Shown here: piece by piece, positions 24,591 through 39,221 of the stretch
How positions within the stretch are numbered: position 1 is the first letter of the stretch
Layout of the letters: every line of letters begins with the position of its first letter
Assembly: GCA_013399695.1 (NCBI GenBank)
Contig: VXAU01006135.1
Coordinates: forward strand, 2,321,338 to 2,385,337
Reading direction: 5' to 3'
Length of the DNA: 64,000 nucleotides
Origin: Formicarius rufipectus
Lineage: Eukaryota; Chordata; Aves; Passeriformes; Formicariidae
The notes under the pieces: model-generated
The model's database searches: none
What the model saw: the letters and a program-made list of their open reading frames with translations, nothing else
Told to the model about the DNA's origin: nothing
Program-made: the position numbers and the translations under genes

Positions 24591-27500
24591 CCTGCTTTTC
24601 TAAAACATTTCTCCAAATTTCAGGATTCATAAATCCAGGCGATTCTGAAGCCAGTGCTTAGATTTTAAAGGACTTAGTGGATTTTTCTTCCATGAATTTG
24701 CCTACATTTTTTACCCTTATGCAAACTTCTCGCTTCTAGGGGATCACATGGCAAGGAGTTTCATTATTTAATCAAACATTTAATTAAACAGAGGTACTGC
24801 TTCACCCAGGAACTTTGGTCAGATCTGCAATGCAGAAAGAGTTGTGGGCATCACCTGAGTGTACCACCCATGCTCAAGGATGCTTTGAGTCTGGATAACC
24901 AATAAAAAAGGGTCACAGAGCACGGCAGGGATTGGAAAGCTCAGGGAAGCAGAACAGAAGTTCTTCGTGGAGATAGAAACAGGGCAGTCTAGGGAGGACA
25001 GTACACAAGTAATGCTTTAGGAGGTGAAGGCCATTTTCAGACACATCACATATACACATAAATAGATGAATTGTCATGAGACCACATGTACAAATGCAAT
25101 AGTGATATAAGCTGAGGCTGGAGAAGAATCTGTGCCTCAGGCACTCTTCCCACAGAGGAGCAACAAGTCAAGCTTGGGAGCGTGGAGTTGCTGAGAGGCT
25201 GAGATGAAGACATGAGATAAATGGATGTGGGGAACTAATATCTTTCAATAAGGGGGAAAGGAGCAGAAGGTTGACATGGAAGTGATTTCTCCATGTCTAA
25301 AGGAGATTTTTAATTCTTTCAGGGAACATTTTTCATCTCCCATTTCTCTAGGTCTCATCACAACAGAAAGCTTCATTCTCTTCACATTCTCAGTGGTGCA
25401 ACTCCCTTCACATCAGCAAACTTGCATTAATGGAAGACAGCAGAACAAATCCCAGGGCTGGAAGAAGAAAACTCCTTCATCATGAGTCCCCTGGTACTGC
25501 ATGTGAGAAGGCTCTTTCCTTTTAGCCTTGGAGAGGATATCAAATTGCTTTTAATGTTGCATCTATCAGTGCTGGGCCACAAGACATTTGTTTGCTTCAG
25601 GTGTCATGGGAGCTGAAAAATCTTTTTGTGGGGAATTATATTATCCCTCTAAAGCCTTATCTTAAGGAAAACATATGTGATCTTGCAGGGAAGCCTCTCT
25701 TGGTTGCATTTTAACTTAACAGGAGGTTCCTTTCCCGGTGGATCTGTTACCACAGGAATATATGCACACACACACATATACACAGCACTTTAGCAACCAA
25801 GGAATGCGACACCCTCCTCGATGGGCTGGGGGAGGGAGGCAGCGGGGAGAATAAGGCTTCCCATGCCACTCCAGCTTTCAGATATCCCTGGAACGAAGGG
25901 GTAATTACACAAAAGCCAAAGATGTTGGTTCTGAACTGCTGCCAGCTGTGTCAGCAGGGCCCAGCCCCACGATCCTCCAGCTACCACTCTGGACTCTCCT
26001 GCTGCCTAATGCTGTCAAAGGGGTAACACACCTACTGGCCCATGCTGACGATTCTAAACCTTGCTCTGAAAAACCCCTTACTGGGCTTGTTACAGCGCAG
26101 GAACTGCACACAGGCTGTAATCCTGTGGGCCATGGCCATGTGAATGGCAGAGAGAAAGTAGCTCCTGCCTCGCTGACACTGCCAGAGAGGGAATGGGTGG
26201 ATTCTGTGCTCTGAGATAGGGGCAGAAGAGGTTCAAATTACTGGCAGATTTTGGAAAGCTTTTTAAGTGGTATCTTCAAAGGGTATGTTGCTTGTCCTAA
26301 CCCTGATGGTGTCAAAGAATATTTCAAAGGGGGCATTGTCTGAGCACTTTCAGATGTCTCACCTTTAATGTCTCTGAGCTTCTGCTCCTCCTGTATAAAT
26401 ATAATATCCTACCTTGTCTATGATTTACTCCATTGAGAAAACCTTTACCCTCTGGAAATCTCCCATAGTCCCTAAAATTGTAAGAAGCAGGATGAATAAT
26501 CACACCAAGAGTGTCTCTTGTAGTCTAAATATTCTGGTTGTTAGAAATTGAATTCTTACTATGTTAGCACAGTTCTGCAATAAACTACTGCATTCCCTTA
26601 TGCCGTTATTTTCTCCTATTATTATTTTCCAGTATTTGTTTTCTTCTTTTTTTTTTCAAAGCATATTTTAATTTTAAAATGTTTGCTATTTTTAACCATT
26701 GCTATTGTATTTCATTCTAACAAAAACTAAGATTTTAGTAGGAATATAATTGTTGCTTGCAAGAAAATGTCTGAAGTCAAAATACAACAAACTAATAAGA
26801 GGGTAGATGTCATTATCATTTTCCCAGTTCATCTTGGCACTGTTATCTCTGCATGGGATGGGTTTCTACAAGAGCTTGGTCAGTCCTAGAGCTTATTTAA
26901 GTGCTACAGTGAGTACTGGAACTCATCTGAAGTTTGGGAGCTTCACTTTTAGACAAATAGAAGTAGTAATACAAAATCCAGCAGCATGAGTTCAGCCCTG
27001 TTGCCAAGGAAAAGGTTTCACAGGACGAGCTGCTCCTCATCCCTTCCAAACCCTGAGGAAATCCATCGATTACACTCCATATCTTGGAGGTCAGCAGTTT
27101 CGGGTTGTTTTGAACTGGGGGGCCTCTTCTAAAACAAACATAGATCAGCACTTACATATACACCCTCCTCCACCCTCCTGCACACACAAACCCCATATAT
27201 CATTTTTATGATAAAACCCTACCAAAGCAAGCAGTCCACTGCTCTTGGATAATTTACCCCCGTAAGAAGAAGAAGAGGATGAACAATGTCAGACACAGGG
27301 CACTTCTACAGCCAGAAGTCTCAGATTTTGTGGTGATAAGGGCAGCATGAAAATATGGCTATAAGGCAACAAGAAGCATTTGGAAGCATGGGCGTTTTCA
27401 TGGGGAATGTGGAATAAGGCAATGTTAAAGTGGCAGCAGGAATAAAAGAACATAAGGAAAATTCTGGCATTGAGAGGATCTGAAGCAGACTGTGGCATCA

Positions 27501-27930
27501 CAGAACAAATGCTTCTGCCTTCCCTGCCTCCTCCTTGAACACCCTGCCGGAATACAGGAGGTGGGACTTCAGGCAGAGGGGAATGTGTCATTTACTGGCA
27601 CTGCTTAAATCTCCCTTCCCCAGCTATCCTACAGCTGCTGTGGTTTTCCTTACAGGCCCACTTGGGCAGGTAGGACAAATCTTTTACCCAGTCTGAAAAC
27701 ACCAGGAATGAAGCAAAGAAAGCCTGCCCCTGAATTCAGCCTGTTGGCTATAAGCAGAGCTTCTGTGGCCACAACTGCACTACAGTACAGATCACTTTTG
27801 TTTCTGCCCAGCAGCATCTTACCTCATCCATCAGCCCAGGCTTTGACTGCAACATGACTGGAAACTTCCAGCCAGAGTATTTTTCACTTTGTGAGTCAGG
27901 TTTCTTTTTGGGGGTAGCTGGCTGTCATAT
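24591..27930. other. Unique sequence, no gene seen
   Basis: Only short open frames are present. A short CA/TA stretch lies at about 25766-25785. No repeats or exons are recognised. Confidence 0.5.
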
Positions 27931-27950
27931 AAAAAAAAAAAAAAAAAAAA
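27931..27950. repeat. Poly-A run (20 bp)
   Basis: Twenty consecutive A residues. I see no retrocopy sequence upstream that would make this the tail of a processed transcript on the plus strand. Confidence 0.95.
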
Positions 27951-29677
27951 GTATTTGTTGCATTTTACCATAGTGGCCTGAATGAGAACAGCATCCTTCA
28001 GCATCCCAGCCCTTCTCGCAGGGCTGTACTGTGACACTGAACCCTTTTATAGAGATATTAGGACAAGATGGTAATTTGTGATGGGCTCCTTTGTTCCGAG
28101 GATTAGAAAGATCTCCACTTTGAATTGTGACAGAACGTTTTGCCTTGGGATTTCCAGGTCTTTGGTGCAATCCTAAGGCTATCAATACTTTAAAAACAAC
28201 AACAAAATGTTTTTCTGGCATTCGTTTCTCAAGGAACTGAGCAGAGCCTGATTTAATATGCAGACTTCAATAGGTTAAGTAAAATCTAATCCTTGTATAC
28301 AACCTAATGCTCTTGCTATAAATTCAGATTTGCTCATGACCACAACAAAGCCCTTCAATGGCTGAGGAAGATCATTACAGGATTTTCCTTGTTATTACAG
28401 CCCAGCAGAGAAAGCAGTTTCAGCACAGCTGAAAGAAGTTTCCATCTAGAAACCTCTGCAGTTGGGTCACAGGCTTCCAAAAAGTATATCAGTCAGAGAT
28501 GATTTGGATCAAAGATAATCTGCAATATGAAATCCTGTTAGAAAAGTCTATGGGTTACCACTGCTTCCAGACCTGAAACGCCCCTAGATTGAAACAAGGC
28601 AGCTGATGTTTGTTTTGACAGCTGCACAGAGTGAGAGGTGTGTGTGTGCATGCAGGGGAACAACACATATGGTGACCATGTGACATGACCCACAACCAGA
28701 TGAAAGAAAATTGTCTAATATCTCCAGCAGCGTGGTTCAAATTCCACTTCAACCAAATTGGCGGGCGTGACAAATGCCAGCTAGTCCCTCTTCCCTGCAT
28801 TGATTTAGGAGGCAAAATACTCCATTTGATCACCTGCATGCTGTGGTTTTCATCTACTCCTAAAGTTTTGGGACACCAAATAGAAAAAAGCTGCTGGTTG
28901 TTAAATCATCTCATTGCTTCTTCATGTCAAGTTTCTTACTCTTCCTCCTTTCCTTTTATTGTTTTTCCCTTCAAGGCTTATGTGACTGTGGCAGCTCAGG
29001 GAAATGAAACTGTGTTCCTGCAGAAGAACAGAGTGACACAGCATCAGAAAATCCATCACTGGGGACAGGACAGAAGCCCAGACAGAAGGAATCTGACCTA
29101 AACATAGACAGGTACAGAGAGGGACTGGAAAAATTCATGGGAGAAGAATCCAACTATAGCTATTAAACAAAAAGCAATCTGCTCCCAGACCTCTGCTGCA
29201 AGGGTCTGAAGGGACAGAGTTGCCCAGCTCATGCTAATGGTTTGCTGTCTGCATTATCATTAATTCTGAGTGACAGAGAGCTAGACAGGCTTAGAAGTCT
29301 CCCTGCTCCACCACTGCCAGCAGAGATGGGGTTTCATTAGCATCTGCTACATGACATCCTCTTGTGCTCCTACAAATAATACCTATTTTAGTCTTCTTTT
29401 ACCTTTGTCAATAGCACTGCTTCATGACCGTACAGGACTCCCAAATATTACTGTGTCCAAAGAAAAAAGATTCCTCCTGCCAACTAATCCACAGATGACA
29501 CAAGTGCTGAAATATATCAACATCCACAGCACACACCCTTTAACATATTTTTATCTTAGGTCAGTTTTAATGCTGAGGAATCCTTGCAGTGTTTATTCCT
29601 TATCCCTGTCTGTCTAAGGCAGGTCACAAATGACGGGGTCAATCTTAGGGACTGTTCTACTGAGGTAGAAAAATTTA
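27951..29677. other. Unique sequence with one weak exon-like site
   Basis: At 28974-28975 a strong pyrimidine tract ends in AAG and opens into a 41-codon frame to a stop at 29099-29101. I do not recognise the peptide, and a donor is not needed only if this were a last exon. I do not call it a gene. Otherwise nothing is seen. Confidence 0.4.
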
Positions 29678-29775
29678 GTGGCTTGTGGTTCTAATCTTTC
29701 TTCTGCAACTGGCCTTTTCTGTGGCTATGGACAGATCATTTTACTTCCCGTGCTTGGGTCTGCTCAGGCACATCC
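29678..29775 (+). mobile_element. Probable MIR/CORE-SINE fragment
   Basis: The order of blocks GGTTCTAATCTTTCTTCTGC, CTGTGGCTATGGACAGATCA and TTTTACTTCCCGTGCTTGGG follows the MIR core: 'ggttcgaatcccggctctgc', then 'tgtgaccttgggcaagtcac', then 'ttaacctctctgtgcctcag'. It is diverged, as expected for an element more than 100 million years old. Confidence 0.55.
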
Positions 29776-32700
29776 CCCATGATCATTGTACCTGAAAAGC
29801 AGTCTCTGCTCACGGTCTGTGTTCAGTCACTGCACATGAGGCATCGCACAACAAAGACTTGGGGCCGGGCAAGTCCTCCTGGTCCTGCAGTAACATAGTT
29901 GGCACCGGAGGTTACTTATCACCAAGTTATGAAGTTGGTAAGATTCAATCTGTAGCTTCACCTGCATTTCCAAAACTGATCTAGGAAACCCCTTCAAGTA
30001 AACTATGTTCTCGTGAAGTTCCAGCTGGACTTGCAAGTGGCATCAGGGAAGGTGTGAGGACTGTTTTGCTTCCCAGTCTGTTACTGTAAAATATTGAAAT
30101 ACAACTGTATCAGCAAGGGAAGGATCTACCTTCTCTAAAGATGATCACTAAGAACAGATTATGTAGTCCAAGCTGAAGAGACACCTCTCAGTTTAACTGT
30201 CTGTCTATGGACAAACAACCCAGGCAAAGTCCTGACTGAGAAGCTGGAGCAGCTTGTTGAGTTACTGTGGAGTGACTTTCCCAGGAGCTCTGGTTGCATG
30301 CATCCCAGAACATTCTGGGTAGAAAGCTTCACAGAAGGATCAGTGCATTTAAATGAGATTAATATTTCACACTGATGATGCTAGAAAGTGTATTCCTCTT
30401 CCATGGGCACATCAGAAGCAATGTGGTTTTGTGGATTTTCCATCAGTTAATGCTCCCTCCCTGCCTTCAATGGAGCCTGTTCACACAGGAATCTCTTGAG
30501 TTCTTAAACTGACTTTTTAAATGAGCAGAAAAGCACCTATAATGAGTACTTAGCTAAATTAAAAATTAATTTTGTTGATCTTAAACCCCCTCCTAACCAT
30601 TTTAAATCAGTATTACCAGAAATTTATTTATATAAGACTGTCCACACAAGCTTTACATTAAGTCTATTAGGAGAATAATCATACCGTTAATTAAATCAGC
30701 TCAGTGTTGATTGAACGACAACGACCACTAAGTGGCTGCAAATAGCCTATAGTTTTGTCAAAAATACCTTGCCCAGTTCTGTAGTGAGTTTTGCTAGAAA
30801 ACAAGAGTAACTTGAAACCTTGAGCAATGGTAACCTAAGAAAAGATGCTACAATGCTCCCTGCTTTTCTGTCCAAACTCAAACCCTTCTGCAATTGGTTG
30901 CTGAACATCACCTTAACAAGATATGCTTAAGAAGTAAAGACTGTTCCTGATAGTAAAGTGGGGGGACATTACACATGACTCAACTATTTCCTTGCTACAG
31001 TTTATTAGATTTTAAATGTTGTACCCATCAGCCTCTCTGCCGCTGTGGAGTCTGTGCCAGAATTATGACAAATGATATTTTTCTGCTCACTACAAGCTTT
31101 ATCTGAATTATCTACCATGTTAGAGGTCATGGGTATAACACTTCATTTTTCTCAGTACCATAGATATACTGAACATAGATGCCAGATCATGAACTATTTC
31201 ACAGGCCTGCTGTCATGAACTCATGTGAAAAAACAAACTGTAATGCACAATTAGCCTAATCTTCAAGAGTTCCCAAAGATGAAGCCCAGTCTACACTGAT
31301 TTATCTGATCTTTCATGTAAACTGGAAAGAGGACAGTATGGGGGCATAGTATTCACCCTGCATCATTGTAGCAGAATGAAAACAGGACAACAGGAAGGGT
31401 GAGCAGCACCTCTGGAGTGGAACCCTTACATATCCAAAATGATCTGGCCTTTGAAACAAATTGTCTTCTCCCAAGCAATGACTTGGTAAATGCTAACCAC
31501 ACTCTGAGATTACCAGCTGACCCTGACGGGAGAGGAATCTGCCACCGGTGTAGAGACAGAGCTCGGGGGAGAGCTTTCTTTCTACAGCTGTTCTTGACCC
31601 TTAGATAGCACTGGAATGACCAGCTTGGGATAAAGCCCAGTTAATGTCTTCCTCTCAAAGACGGTGGTGCAGCTTTGTCAATGTTTGGGGTTACAAAGAA
31701 CTCCAAAGCACTGAGAAAGCAAAGCAAGAACATGTGAAATGTGGGATTATCCCAGATGTTGCACTTTAACTTCAGTTGGCAAAACCACGACCTGAGTCAC
31801 CTAGTGAGATGGATTGCAGTGCAACTGGATGTATATTATCCATATTATTGGCCTAATATTTCAAGCTGATCTTCTGCTTACAGTTCATGTCAGCACATAG
31901 ACTGGCTTATTCAACCTCTTGAAAACATCTTGCAGAGATAAAACACATGTGTATATATTATAATCTTTGGTAAGTCAGCATCTTCTTTTGTGAAACAGTG
32001 ACGTTTATGGTGGGGAGGGATGATCATTTTCAGATGTTTTGTTTAATTCAGCTAAGCAGTTAGACAGATACCAATAACACAAGAACAGTCCTAAACATTT
32101 TAGAGCCAGAATCTCTTCATCACCCTGGACCAGGCACTGATCAGCAGTCCTGTGAACTACATCTACACTTTGAGTTTCCTTGTCATAAATTAGCACTCGA
32201 ACGTGTCACCAGTTTTAAAACCTTCTGCAACACTGTCCCTTTGAGAAGCCCATGGGACATCACCTCTTTGAGCTAAGCCTTATTCTTCCACACACAGTTT
32301 TTATTTTATAATAGATGGGAACCTGAATTAGAAACAGGGACAATGGAAGATGCAAAGTTGAGCAATGAATTACAAGCAGAAAGAAACACTGGAGACACAG
32401 TCATTGGAACATACACTGGTTACACACATTGCCTGGTGAATAAAAGCTTCCAGCCCCCTGTAATATAACACCTGAAAAACCACTTGATATACCAGAAGCT
32501 GGCCCCACTATGTAAGAGGAGATTGCTTGTAAATTTAGAAAAGAAATTGCCAAGCTACTGAACTACCGTGGGAAACCTGCCAGGGTATCACCTTAAGGAA
32601 GGCAGCCCTGGCTACTGGGACTGTGGTTGCTTCTCATTAAATGCACAAACAGTTTCTGGAATAAGACATTTCTCTGTAGCATTACTGTGGCAGGCTGGAG

Positions 32701-35700
32701 TTAAGAAGTCAGAGAGGACAAGCCCTGCTCTCAGCTGACAGGAACATGACGGCCATTTTCTGGCCCTGCTTTCCCAGTGCTATTCAGAAAGGATCACCCA
32801 GACCTTCCCTTATGGGGTACATCTTAAAAAAGCACGTCTTTTCTCCATAGCTCTTCCTTGTGCAGTTTAGGCATAACAGCAAATTAACCACAAATACATT
32901 AGTAAATGTATTACTGCGAGAGAAACTTTTTTGATGAGTATTTTGCTCACCAGCTGTTGGAGTAAGGACTCTTGCTGGGTTAAATTGCACAGATATGTTG
33001 ATTTCTAAAGACTACTACAAGTGAGAAAGCTCAGGTGGTACCCAGACACCATAGTCCTGCTGACAACCATCCAGACTTCCACAGGAAACAGAAGAATGAG
33101 GACTGAAGACTTGCACTGCTGCACAAACCACCATGATGAATGACTCTTCCCAGTTGCCTCTAATTCAGTGGAACACTGTCTTTGATTTCAAGGCCAGGAA
33201 GCTACATCAACTACAGAATGAGGATGTGGCTGGCTGAGAATTAGGGTGTGCAAATCTTCATATATAAACTGTGTTCCTCCTGATGTGTGCCATTTGATGC
33301 CCTATTTTATTTAATATATTTTTAAGGACTGAAACAAAGACTGAGTGCTCAGCAGTCAGGTTGTCAAGACATCCCTTTGCTCTCTTCACCTAAAAAGCTG
33401 AATCAGACTTGTAGTGGTACTTAAATCCCTAATGATGATGAATGCCAAGAATCAGCTGCAGAGAGCTATATAATAAAATACTAAAACTGGAAGACACTTA
33501 ATTGCACTTTTTTTTCCCACGAGGTTAAATGAGCGCTTATAGCTGGGTCATCTCTGAGCTATTTTGGATGTCTTTCTAAGGATGGGATAAACTGCACTCT
33601 GAAAAGGCTCATTTCTTTCTGAGTTTAGGGATGTTTTTCAGAACTGATACAATTATCTGCTCTTGAGGTTGAATTCTTAAACCATAAGAGGTCTGCCAAC
33701 GTGGCATGCTTTATTTTCACTCTTCACAGGAGGACAAAGTTTTCCTCTCAGGGAAGAGCTATTTCTTTATAGTGTTTCAAAGCTTGTCTAGTATTTCATA
33801 CAGAGCAGTGTGCTCAGGTTTGTAAGGATCTGAATGCAGACTCCTCAGAATTCTCAAAAAACACACATGAATTTTTATGCCTTATAACCTTTACAGATAT
33901 TGATGGAAATATAATTTCTTTTGTTAGCTGTCAGTGACTCAGTTTAGCTTTGTCCTCACCATCTGAAGCTGTACAGGAATAACAAAAAAAGAGAATTCAT
34001 TGAAGATACATAAATACAAAGTGTGACAGAGATGGAAATTTTACAACTGAATAGAAGAGGTGGTTCCCAACAGCTTTCAGACACTTTCTTCTCTTTTCTT
34101 ATATGAACTTTTCCCCCTGTGCAACCTTTGATCTAAAGCCCTGGTCAGAGTTACAGAAGAAGAAAGGATATTTGCTTACTGTCCTGCTGTCCCCTTGAAC
34201 AGAGAAGGAAATCTCTATGAAATGCTGCAATTACTGACAGAGTCAGAAGTGCAGTGTGCTCACTCTTCAAGTCTAGACACTGCTCTTGAAGACTATCTGG
34301 AGAGACATTCATCAACGTGGCTGAAAACATTTGCATCTGCATAGTACAGCAGAGCCTGAATTTTATCACACATTACAGGATGGCTGGTTAGGCTTATTTA
34401 AGTGTGGGATGGAAAGACAATTTCATTAATTAAACCAAGAATGTTTTATATTTTATATAAATGAGGTGAATGTGACAGAGCAGCTCAGAGTTTTGAGGCT
34501 TATACAAAATGCAGTGAGAAGCTTTCAAGACCATCTGCTCCAGAAGGTTTTCTGCATGTCCAGCAGATTTGTTTGTGACACAACTGCCAATTCCCTTGTG
34601 TCTTGTTCTCTTCTTTATCACACTGGGATAAAGGCTATTGTACAACTGGAATTCTCTCTGCCAGGAGTGGTAAAATGTTGATTTTCCCTTTGTTTCAGGA
34701 TTTCTTTTCCAGCGGTTCTTTCTAGTCTTGCGAGAGCCTGAAAATGTCGTGATATGTCCACAGTTTTTCCCATTTGTTTTGAGACCCAGAATGGGATCTG
34801 GAGTCAGATTTCTACGTCAACTTGCATAAAATTGTACTAGATGGAATATGGGTAATTTGGACATTGTGGGAAAGACACTTGGGTGAAGAGTACAACTTAT
34901 GCACACTTTTGTAGCAGGAAAAAGATGGCTTGAAACTGAACCTTCACACTTGTCCTAGAGTGAAAGAGAATTACCTGCCCTGTGGGCAGCAGTCTGACAG
35001 ATACAACAGTTTTCTTAGCACAATACTTTTTAAATGTAGCCCTTCTCTTTGTTGTGTTGCTTTAATCATAGTTTTCTGGGTTTTCAAATCCCATCTGCGC
35101 TCTTCCTCATATTCAGTGGCACTGGTTTTTGCCTTCATAGCCCACCCCATATTTTCAGTATATTTGCATCATGTTAGGGAGAGCATTCCCAAGAAGTCCT
35201 AGAGGCAGCTTGTGGCTTTCCTTCAAAGCTGCAACGTGTGTAAAAGCTTTGAGAAAAGACTGACAGACTGAGGCTGGTGCCGCTTATGATGAGGCAACAA
35301 TGAAAGTTTATTTCATCAGCTCTATCTGCTGTTGTCTCTCATTGCACCCCTGAGCATGAACTGGCTTTTGTGCACACTACCTCTATCACATCGCACCAGT
35401 TTGCTTTCCTCCAGTGCAAAGGCAGTGCAAACAAAAATTACATGTGCCCTCTCTCTTGCAGCACCTCTGGCTTTCTGCCTTGCATCCTGCACCCATCAGC
35501 ACACACAAACCCTTAGAAGTGCTGAAAGCAGAGAAAGTTGTATGAGCTATGTGGTAGCTGCCAGCAAGCACCAGTGTTTCAAAGGCAGCCAAAGTCACAG
35601 CTTTCATCTCTATCATGCACTTAGCCTACCCTGGAAAATGTTTCTGATGTTGTTACAAGTATTACCATGATGGCAAACTACCTTCAGCATCAGCATCAGA

Positions 35701-36683
35701 ACATACTGTAACTTCTACCCTTAATGAAATACTCCCCACCCAAAACGAGCATAAGCTTTCTGCTAGTTCTGTCACAGGACAAGGATGGTATCCTATGACT
35801 CAAGGTCCTTCTAGGTTGTAAGCAGTTCAAGTGTGGCTTTCCATGTGAGAGCTGCTGGGTAATCCAAATGCCCAACTGCAGCAGGAAATGAACCAGCGAG
35901 GACAGCTCAGTCTGAAAAAGATGGGTGACTTCAAGACACTTCCCAGTGGGACTCTGAAGGGAGCCACAGTCTCTGACTGAGAAGCAATCCTGTTTCCTGA
36001 GAGGTCTACTTTGAATCTTGTGGCTCTTGGCTACATGAAGGTTTTGCTGTGAAGCAGAGAGGGTTGGGAAAGTAGGCCATTCCCTCAAAGAAATTTTTTG
36101 CTAGTCTCCAAGTATCATTAAATGTGAAATCACATTCTTAACTTATGCTGGCAAGTGATTAGGGTAGACCCAGCATGAGGCTGCCAATAGCAATATGTCA
36201 CAGTAAGTATGAATAACGTGGGGAGGTTTCCTTTCTTTAACAACGCATTGCAAGCCATGGGTCATGTGTTTGCCAGACTCCAGCACTCAAATCTGCATCA
36301 CTGACATTCAAGCAGCCATCAGCTGACATTTGATATTGCTCTGCTGAGCTTGCTAACTCTCTCTGCTTGTCCTGCTGAACTTTTTGTGGCCACTCCATCC
36401 TTTACAACTACCCAAAGGGACGGGAAGTCAATGCTGATATCGAGTAAATGCAAATTCTGAGTCAGCCACATGGAACAAAGGAATCACAGCTTCCAAATAT
36501 GGCATCAGGCACAACATGGAAGCGGAGGATTGTGGTTAACACAGCTCCGAATATTTCTGGGCATTTTACCCAACACAGCAGGAGCGTCTTCAGATGAATG
36601 AACTGGGCTCCTGACACTGTGTGTATAAATTTTCAAGTGGGTTTTACTGTCTCCTTTCTCCAGAGGAAACAAGGGCCACGATA
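29776..36683. other. Long unique AT-rich stretch, no gene seen
   Basis: Nearly 7 kb without a recognisable exon or transposable element. Open frames are at most 130 codons (minus strand, 35696-36088) and have no family resemblance. A single perfect octamer lies at 36448-36455. Confidence 0.5.
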
Positions 36684-36708
36684 GACACACACATACACAC
36701 ACACACAC
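36684..36708. repeat. Interrupted (AC)n microsatellite
   Basis: Short AC repeat interrupted by a T near 36694 and followed by a run of A residues. Confidence 0.9.
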
Positions 36709-39197
36709 CAAAAAAATGAGTAACAGAAACACACAGAGACAGAAGTCCCCAAGATCAGCTTGTTGATGTAAACCATAATAGAAAACACACTTTGGTTTGT
36801 GGAAGATTCTCTGGAGACTTGCAAGAAAAAAAAATTGTGCACACTTTCTGTCTACTATTTTTAAAGCTCAGTTTAGAATGGATACTCAACTTCACCTCAG
36901 CTGAGCTTTGACAGATGCAACGTTTAACTGATCAGAAAGATAATAGCAGGGTGGGATGTGGCAGCAATATAATACCGACATTCCATTCTTACGCCTTCAG
37001 AATTGCTCAGCGTCTGTGGTGGGACACTGTGTTTTGTGGACCAGCCATCTGGTAGGACAGTCCTTAGATACAGGAGGATGTGTCAGATTATTGGTTTTTC
37101 TATGCTCCTCCTGAGATCAGGAAAGAAGATGTTGATGACCTATGGATGCTTTGTGCAAAAAAAGGTAGTGTTCCCTTGGTAATTCACATGGAAAACTCAA
37201 GCCATGTTGGAAATGACACTTGGCAGCTCTGATACCCACCAGCCCTTTGCCCTTTTCCCTTGAGTCTGTATTTTCCCATTGCTGGGGTTATTGTCAAGGT
37301 CAAAGACATAAACTCAAAGAATCCAGTGATATCCCCATAATTACCCATTCAGGTATTCCAGTCTGTCCATCTTTCTTGCCATGTCCGAAACAAATCCAGG
37401 GGGTTAAAAACATGTTCTCAGGGTTGTGAAGTCCTAATTTTAGGGTAAGTGCTAGCAAATCCCTTTTTAGGCTGTTCTCTTAATCATCTGGATAATGTCT
37501 CTTTGTCATTCTGCATCTATAGCTGAAATGCATGTGGAAAACTTGGGAGAAAGAGGTATTTCTGCTGAAAGTGTCACTGATCTCATAAAATGCTTACAAC
37601 CACCACAAGGGAAATCAGTGGTGAAATACAGACCCAAAACTGAACCTTCCAAAGTCCAGGTTAACACACTGTCATGAAGAATTCTTCCTCATGACCAGTC
37701 TGATACTCTTTATAACTGTCATAAAAGTTTAAAAAAAAAAGTAGGAAAATTCCAACCTTCTTTAAAACTACAAAAGGTTTTTTTTTTTGTTTGTTTTCAA
37801 ATCTAGATCAAAAAGATTACTCTGTGATTTAAACATATTGCATTTTTGCAGCCAGCAGTTGAAGACATTAAAATGAGAATATTTCTGCCCTGAATGTCTG
37901 TGAATTTACCATCTGCAGAGAGGAAAAGGCTCAGTTGCCTTCACAGTTCACATATCAACGACCTGGTTCTGCCTTGAACTAAATTCCATTGGATTTCCAC
38001 CACTGTTCAGTGAGGTTAATACTGTTCCCTAAATAACTATCCAATGTGGGGCAAAGTCAGTCAAAAATGTACTCTGGACAAAAACAAGTCTCCCCCTGCT
38101 CTACAGTGCTAAACATTTATGATTGTCATGTACTGAAGACTTGATAAATCCAGAAACTGTGGCTTTGGGATAGTTTCTCTCACTATAAATTATCTTCTTT
38201 CACTCACTAAAAAGTTATCTTTTTCCCATCTCAAGCTTCACACAGTAGGTAGAAGATCTTCAGTTCATAATCTGAAAATTATAATTGTTAACATTTTTAA
38301 TCTTCTTCCAGCAGGTGGAGGTAGATGTGTGTTAAATTTTCCTTTGGGAAAAAAAGTGAGATCTGTAGCTCAAAAAACAATTCTGTGTGCATCTAAACAA
38401 CTGCTTGCAATATCTGCTGTATGATCTATTGTTTGCCTTTATCTATGACTCTCTTTTGTCTCCTGCTCAACACAGTTCTGAGAATGGAAAGGAAAAATAT
38501 TCCTGCATTTGGAATGTGAAAATACCTTGTTTCCCTTGACTCTTGAGAAATCCTGTGTGGATAAAATTAAAAACTCAGCACAAAGTTGAAAAAGTTCCTA
38601 TTACTCTTTATTTGTTGTCTTAAACTTGCAGCTTTTCCCAGAGTCTCAATCTGGAGATGGAAAGTTAGCATTGTGCTGGAAAATGCCTTTTTCCAAAAGC
38701 CTTCTGCCTTACAAACAAGGGCCAAATGTTTGAGGTAACAGGAATTTGATCACCTCTGGAAAGTCCATGTGAAGTTTTCTTCCCAGGCTTCTTCCCTTTG
38801 CCTCACCATTTGCTCTAAACACTGGTGAGAAGGAAGAGTTTCAGGAGACATTCTCCATGTGGGTTCCCTGTGAGAAAGACAGCTCTTTCTCAAGGCTTCA
38901 CTGGGATGTTCTCTTGGTGTCTGGGCACATGGAAGAGAGGAGTCACAAACACTTGTGGGGAGCACTCAAGGGGAGCTCTCTCTCCCCTGTGAACAGAATT
39001 CACTAGATATAGAAGGGCCTCTCCATTAATGACTTAGATGCTCAACTCCAAACATTCCTATCTCATGTTGATCAGATAATGATCTTTAAAAAATTGTAGC
39101 TGCCATTGCAATGGAGAGCAGTGGAAGATGAAAACTCAAAATTCCTAGAGGATTTATGTTCCAACCTGAAGCAATCCCTGGCTTGTCAAAGGGATTA
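36709..39197. other. Unique sequence, no gene seen
   Basis: A-run and T-run low complexity occurs around 37730-37795. No recognisable exon or repeat. Confidence 0.5.
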
Positions 39198-39221
39198 GGG
39201 TGAGCCTAACAAGGCTCACCC
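39198..39221. repeat. Perfect inverted repeat (9-bp stem, 6-nt loop)
   Basis: GGGTGAGCC, TAACAA, GGCTCACCC. The arms are perfectly complementary and GC-rich, sitting in AT-rich DNA. This could form a stable hairpin in RNA or a cruciform in DNA; a short perfect stem can also arise by chance in 64 kb. Confidence 0.9.
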
